From contig JAUCEF010000013.1 in assembly GCA_033558025.1 (NCBI GenBank), forward strand, positions 1,977,001 through 2,041,000: a stretch of 64,000 nucleotides of DNA. Direction: 5' to 3'. The translations under genes were made by a program, and so were the position numbers. Positions 59,401 through 64,000 of the stretch are shown piece by piece. The notes under the pieces were generated by a model that saw nothing but the letters and a program-made list of their open reading frames with translations, was not told the origin of the DNA and made no database searches. Within the stretch, counting starts at the first letter, position 1; each line of letters opens with the position of its first letter. The DNA comes from Phytophthora sp. 'mugwort' (taxonomy: Eukaryota > Oomycota > Peronosporomycetes > Peronosporales > Peronosporaceae).

Positions 59401-60084
59401 GAGCTCTTCACGACCGAAAGTGTCGAACAGAACACACGAAATCCCGTATTCAACTACGAGTTCATTCATCATGTGGACTGCGTCACGGAACAGTTCATTC
59501 AGTATCTCCAAAGCGCACGCCTTGAATTCCAGGTATTCGTGAACCCGTACATCCTCGATCCGCCCAAAGACAAGATTTCGACGAAGAATCCCGTCATCGC
59601 TGCTCAACTCGGCGAGGGCCACGCAGGTTTGTATATCTTTGTTCTTTTTTTTTCTTTCTCGGAAGTTTTTCGCTGTTCTCACTCCTATATTATACTTTGA
59701 TGTACAGCCAAACCAACGTACGAAGATCTTCTTGCGAAGTGTGCGGACATGGAAAAGAGCCTGGCAGACATGACGGAGGACTTAAAATTCCTAGGAGAGC
59801 AATATCGCAACGCTGTCGGAAGGTAACGCCCACTTGCTTTCGATTTACTGCCTATTGCAACGTATTAATGTGCTCAATTTCGCGTTGCTACATCTAGTGA
59901 TCCCCCAACGCGCCCTTTGTCCAGCCTTGCAGGCTTTAATGATATCTCCAAAAGCCCAAACCACTCGGCACCGTGTACACCAAGAAAGAAAATTGAGTCG
60001 GCCAAAGCAAATGACATCCGTCTGAACAGTCCGACAAAGGAAGCGAGTGCTCCGGTTACGCCAAACCACACGACCTCCGAGTAG
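56409..60084 (+). CDS. Kinesin-3-like motor protein with FHA domain (5 exons)
   Basis: Exons by eye: 56409-56756, 56835-56891, 56974-59626, 59708-59822, 59898-60084, giving 1119 residues. All introns are 75-82 bp and GT..AG, and phases are consistent. An N-terminal motor (about 1-390) has P-loop GLSGSGKT (104-111), switch I NHQSTRGH (228-235) and switch II DLAGTE (262-267). All three vary from the usual GQTGSGKT, NxxSSRSH and DLAGSE. An FHA domain (about 515-605, LTVGP...SIVNDHCSF...GEVLxNG-like) follows. Next come a charged coiled coil with an Ala-rich stretch (about 640-730) and a C2-like segment (about 917-997, ATGLPIITDLAYCQYEFLGE) as in KIF1-type kinesins. The Ser/Pro-rich tail ends TPNHTTSE. 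Kinesin-3 motors carry vesicles along microtubules. Whether this divergent motor is processive cannot be told. There is no PH domain at the end, unlike KIF1A. Confidence 0.9.
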
Positions 60085-60182
60085 GAAAACAGATTGGCCA
60101 CCGCTGATAATCATGTCAGGAATAAAAGTTGCCTTACTCCATCCATTTAGAAGATCGGATTTAGCAGTAACATCAAAAGACG

Positions 60183-60205
60183 TCTCTCTCTCTCTCTCTC
60201 TCTCT
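60183..60205. repeat. (TC)n microsatellite
   Basis: A perfect TC dinucleotide run of 23 bases in the 242-bp gap between the kinesin and phosphatase genes, about 120 bp before the phosphatase ATG. Confidence 0.95.
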
Positions 60206-60286
60206 ACCCAGACGCTGCGCCATTTGTTGCTCATATTTTTAGGAAAAACACTACACAACTGCTGTGCGTCGAGGTCTGATCCTCAG

Positions 60287-60298
60287 CCATTTGCCATT
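60287..60298 (+). promoter_or_regulatory. Possible oomycete initiator of the phosphatase gene
   Basis: CCATTTGCCATT resembles the core of the oomycete Inr (TCATTYYNCAWT), with two mismatches. It lies 28 bp before the ATG. Weaker than the initiator at 54537. Confidence 0.4.
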
Positions 60299-60326
60299 GC
60301 CGCAAAACACTGCCAGTCTAGACCCG

Positions 60327-62871
60327 ATGGAAGACAAGCACGAGGTTAAGGTAGTCCCCGACGCGGGATTCGGCATTGCTACGAGGTCGAAATCAATGAT
60401 GCCTCGAGTCCACATCGAGGACATTCAACTCGAGGTGTGAAAGGAACAATCATCTGTTTATTGGTGCTTCTTCGCTAAGTTTGTGCTTTGTTCAGGTTGA
60501 TCATGAGTCAACTCGTCGACAAACCGCTCGCTCTCCACCGGCTTCGTCATCTACGATCCCTTTGGGGAACCGGAAGGCTTCGATCAATATCACGGGTACC
60601 ACGCTTAAAATTCTCATTGCGTCCTGGAATGTGGGCAACACGATGCCGCCCAAAGACTCCAAACTACTGGACGACTGGATTCCAGAAGGAGGCGGCGACT
60701 TTGATGTTATCGCCGTGGGGTTGCAAGAGAGCACTTATAAGAGCGAAAAGGTTTCGGAAAACCTGGTGAGAGCGGGTAGCTGGCACACGTCAAGCTCCAA
60801 GGCGGATGATCAGAATGACAATGGAACTGACACGGAACTTCCTGCGCTGGACAGCGTTATTGATGTCACTGAAGGTGAAGAGGGAGAAGAGGAAGAAGAT
60901 GACGAAGAAGAGGAAAATGAGGTGAAGGGTGATGGACCTGGCGATAAATCGACGAGTCTAAGATTCGGATCCGGCACTCTGAGGAGCTCGTCTAACGCCG
61001 ATGAGAACAACAGTCCCAGTAGCGAAGCTATACGAAATGGTCGTACCGGTGGTCAGTTTACCACTTCGACCTCAGAATCGATCGGCAATAAATCTTCGGA
61101 TGTGATTGTGAAGCGGTCACGGACCAAGAAGTCTATGCGCAAAATGACCAGAATGGTTCGCCAGCTAAGCAGCAACCTACGCGACACGATGGGGGACGCC
61201 CTCGACTATCCCTTCAGCAAGCAGATTTACGTGCATCTAGGTGAAAGCTACGTGCTGGCTGGCAAGGCTGAACTGATGGAGATGCGCTTGTTTGTTTATG
61301 TTCATGAACGTAACAACGTGTGCGATGTGGAAAAGCTCGCTGTCCCCACGGGTCTAGGAAGTGTCATCGGGAACAAGGTACTTTATCGTCCTCTACTGAT
61401 GATCGCGTACCGAGCCCACTTGAATTAACCTATGCTTCATGGATTAGGGTGGTCTGCTATTCAAGTGTGTCGTCGAAAATACTTCGCTATGCTTTGCTAG
61501 TTGCCACCTGGCTGCGCACCAAGACCAAAAGTTCCTCGACAAGCGCAATAGCGACGTAAGATTTTTACATGCCCGTCCACATTCTATTTATTCATTATCT
61601 ACTTGTTTCTGCAATGCTCTAGTGTGCCACCATTCTTGGCGCGCAGTTTGGTCAAAAGAACGTGACAATCGACCACCAGTTTGACCACTGCTTTTGGTTC
61701 GGTGATCTGAACTATCGCTTGGATCTAAGCTACACTGCCCCCCGCCAACGTAACCATGAAAAGCACTGCGCTGAGGTCATGACACTTGTACGTGCTAAGA
61801 AATGGGCTGCGTTGAATCAGAACGACCAGCTCAAGCATCAAATTGAAAGCAAGAAGACGCTTACCGGATGGAATCTACCACCAGCCCTCTTTCCACCAAC
61901 ATTCAAGCGGGTGAGACACACTCTCGACGAATATTTGGTGAGTCTAGGAGCTGTACTTGGGTTTTCGAGTTCGTTTTGTTGGTCTCACATGTGACTTGTT
62001 TTCGTTGCTGTTATTGTGAAGCTGGAGCGCGTACCTTCCTATTGCGATCGTGTCTTGTACAAGTCACTTCCGGGGTTTTGTGGCAATCTGAAGCTACAAC
62101 GATTCTCCTGTTTTGAAGCGATCGCTACCAGCGACCACAAACCCATTGCAGCTGCGTTTCAGGTGGACCAAACACCGCTAATCAATTCTGGCTCAGTGGA
62201 GAAGTCGACGCTTGTTGAAATTGCAGATCTCGCCGGCAAGAACCTTCTAGGGCTTGACCTTGCGGGGCTTAGTGACCCGTACATCAAGTTCTACTCGGCT
62301 CCGAGTAATGCAGTGCAGGTAGACACGAACGGAAGCCACCCAAGTACGGCCACGATCTCGAACACTTGTTCACCGAAGTAAGTCAGTCCTGTTCAACAGC
62401 TGATAGCGCCACAGAGCATCTAATAAGACTAACTGGTTCTGGTGATCTTACGAAGGTGGCGAGATGATCAGGTTCCCAAACTCCACATATTATGCGACAA
62501 CGAGCGCGATGTGAAGCATATCCATTTGACTCTGGTCGTAATGGACTATGACGCCACCTCGAAAGACGACTTAATGGGTAAGCCACTTCTGCATGCCGTC
62601 AGAATTACCTCCAACGACAAGATTTAACGATATGAATTTTACCGTGCTGCACATATACTGTATAGGTGTTGCGTCGGTGTCGCTCGGTAAATTCTGCCAA
62701 AGCCGCCCGCGCTTTATTCCGTTTGAAGTCCCCGTCGTCCTAAATGGAAAAGCTGCAGGTACCCTTTCTGGCAAAATTCGCGTCACCTTTCCTGGCCAAG
62801 CCACGCCGCCTGCAGAAGAAACAGGACCCCAATTAATTCGTGTGGCAGGATGCCACTGCGCTCTGTCCTAG
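60327..62871 (+). CDS. Inositol-polyphosphate 5-phosphatase with C-terminal C2 domain (7 exons)
   Basis: Exons by eye: 60327-60434, 60496-61377, 61448-61555, 61623-61937, 62022-62377, 62456-62577, 62666-62871, giving 698 residues. Introns are 61-88 bp, GT..AG, in frame. The phosphatase fold removes the 5-phosphate of phosphoinositides or soluble inositol phosphates. Visible motifs are SWNVGN (79-84), GLQES with metal-binding E114, GNKGG (328-332), CHLAAH (349-354), WFGDLNYR (391-398), PSYCDRVLYKS (476 on) and SDHKPI with D509 and H510. All catalytic residues are present. A long acidic and Ser-rich insertion (about 130-255, with runs such as EGEEGEEEEDDEEEEN) splits the catalytic domain after the QE motif. 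A C2 domain (about 535-670: LVEIADLAGKNLLG, LSDPYIKFY, LTLVVMDYD) should bind membranes. Exon 1 was added because it opens with ATG, keeps phase and follows an initiator-like site. Confidence 0.92.
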
Positions 62872-62906
62872 AACACGAGCATCGCAAAATGAAGCAGATA
62901 ACACGC

Positions 62907-62912
62907 AATAAA
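62907..62912 (+). terminator. Polyadenylation-signal-like AATAAA
   Basis: AATAAA 36 bp after the stop codon of the phosphatase gene, in the 135-bp gap between convergent genes. Confidence 0.4.
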
Positions 62913-63006
62913 GAATAACTATTACAATAGGCTTGCAGCACGGCGCGAGTTATCATCCTACTGATTTTTCGGTGCGTGCCTCCCCTCCTGTCTCTCACTC
63001 TTGCTC

Positions 63007-63879
63007 CTAGTTGGCGACAACATCGAATCTCAACAGGTCATGGTCTTCAAACAGCTCCTCTAGCCGCAAACGAGCTTGTCCTAGAATAAAGACTGCACCA
63101 ACGAGGCGACTTCCACGCGCCATGATGCCGCGGTAGAATCTTCCCACTCCTCCTTCACGGTAAATCCGACGAGCTGTGGCAAGCATACTAGGCCCACGAC
63201 CCAAAGGGAGCATCACTGCCTCACCCTGCATGACTGTCTTGATAGTATCCACTGGCTGCGTAAGCGGCACAACCACGAGCCCAGCAGCCAGACACCCGGC
63301 AATGGAAGCCGAGGCTTTCTGTGACGCTGTAGCAGTGTCATGGTGACCGAATGTCTGCGGTCTCAAACGATGCACCTCGCGTGCGAATAGCGGTCCCAAT
63401 GCCAAGTAACCAGCGCACCAGATAGCGTCACGTAAAGCGGTGGCAGGGTAGGCCCTCATGAGCCTCGTCACTCCGTGGCAATCCACTACAGCTTTCACCG
63501 TTGCCCCAAAGCTCCGTCCGTTGTTCAGCTGCAACGTCATGACGAGCTCGGCCGGGCCCGTGATGGCCGCTGCCGTTGCACCGGAGACCGTACTGCACAG
63601 CACTTTGACTTGGTCTGTTGGCGCCGTGTCAGTTCCGCTCGCCAGACGCAGCAATCGTCCGTTGATGGCGAAGCGGATGGCACTCACCGGCGCAATGGCG
63701 GACAAGGACACGCCGAGACCACGGTAGAGCGCCGGAATCGACCGAGGAACAGGTCGACCTTGCTGCACGGCGTTCTTTACGGCCACCCAGGGCTGTTGGA
63801 TGGTCATCTCAATCATACCGGCGAGGGAGCCCACTGCCCCATTCTGCAGCGCCGTCAGGTGTTGGGCCCGCTCCGTCAT
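63007..63879 (-). CDS. Mitochondrial carrier family protein, atypical
   Basis: A 290-residue, threefold-repeat solute carrier expected in the mitochondrial inner membrane. The third repeat has a full signature, QPVDTIKTVMQG (P209, D211, K214), followed by GRFYRGIMARGSR. The first repeat reads QQPWVAVKN (P30), with the acidic residue of Px[DE]xx[KR] replaced, and LYRGLGVSL follows. The second is GPAELVM, without the terminal basic residue. Small-residue-rich helices (GAVGSLAG, VSGATAAAITGP, IAGCLAAGLVVVPL) fit odd-numbered carrier helices. The length is normal. I chose the ATG at 63879 because it opens directly before helix 1; the open frame extends upstream to about 63936 without another ATG and a TAA lies just beyond. 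A short upstream exon cannot be excluded. Substrate unknown. It converges tail-to-tail on the phosphatase gene. Confidence 0.8.
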   Translation of the reverse strand: MTERAQHLTALQNGAVGSLAGMIEMTIQQPWVAVKNAVQQGRPVPRSIPALYRGLGVSLSAIAPVSAIRFAINGRLLRLASGTDTAPTDQVKVLCSTVSGATAAAITGPAELVMTLQLNNGRSFGATVKAVVDCHGVTRLMRAYPATALRDAIWCAGYLALGPLFAREVHRLRPQTFGHHDTATASQKASASIAGCLAAGLVVVPLTQPVDTIKTVMQGEAVMLPLGRGPSMLATARRIYREGGVGRFYRGIMARGSRLVGAVFILGQARLRLEELFEDHDLLRFDVVAN

Positions 63880-64000
63880 CGTGGCTTGGCGGCGAATCAG
63901 CGATTGATACCAGGAGAAGTTCAACCCTCCGACCAAAACTGGACCAATCCATGGGCGTTACTGGATCGAATCTACCTAAAGTACATGTACATTGCTTGAC
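63880..64000. other. 5' flank of the carrier gene
   Basis: 121 bp up to the window end. It contains an out-of-frame ATG (minus strand, about 63950) that could belong to an upstream exon, and no clear initiator. Confidence 0.4.

Noticed and set aside
63880..63936. Extension of the carrier ORF to 63936
   Set aside because: That start is TTG, not used in eukaryotic nuclear genes in this way. The first in-frame ATG is at 63879.

Overview
The window looks like nuclear DNA of an oomycete, most likely Phytophthora or a close relative. The evidence is: spliced genes with short GT..AG introns (61-88 bp); a near-consensus oomycete initiator element just upstream of the first gene; a eukaryotic tRNA-Cys gene without an encoded CCA; and degenerate Copia, PIF/Harbinger, plant-type mariner and IS630/Tc1-type transposons. 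The genus is an inference; the protein families themselves are widespread.

1-41243 is one uninterrupted tandem array, about 64% of the window, that runs off the left edge. The unit is 553 bp (554 bp five times near the right end). Each unit carries one 72-nt tRNA-Cys(GCA) gene on the minus strand. I count 74 complete tRNA genes and a final truncated unit without one. Units differ at only a few marker bases. These markers recur at exact multiples of the unit, which shows multi-unit duplications. This array is the outstanding feature of the window.

41244-54188 is a transposon graveyard. In order: a 350-bp terminal-inverted-repeat element at the array edge; a decayed minus-strand Ty1/Copia retrotransposon between two 234-bp direct repeats that contain a tRNA-like segment; a PIF/Harbinger DNA transposon; a plant-type mariner pseudogene; an IS630/Tc1-type transposase pseudogene; a frameshifted ORF of unknown family; a pyrimidine-rich repeat; and a 908-bp foldback element with about 250-bp arms and a TA target duplication.

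54189-64000 is compact and genic. It holds GABA transaminase (+), a kinesin-3-like motor with an FHA domain (+, 5 exons), an inositol-polyphosphate 5-phosphatase with a C-terminal C2 domain (+, 7 exons), and a convergent mitochondrial-carrier-family gene (-). Intergenic gaps are about 135-300 bp. There is no operon logic. Two of the products are predicted to be mitochondrial, but the four genes do not obviously form one pathway.
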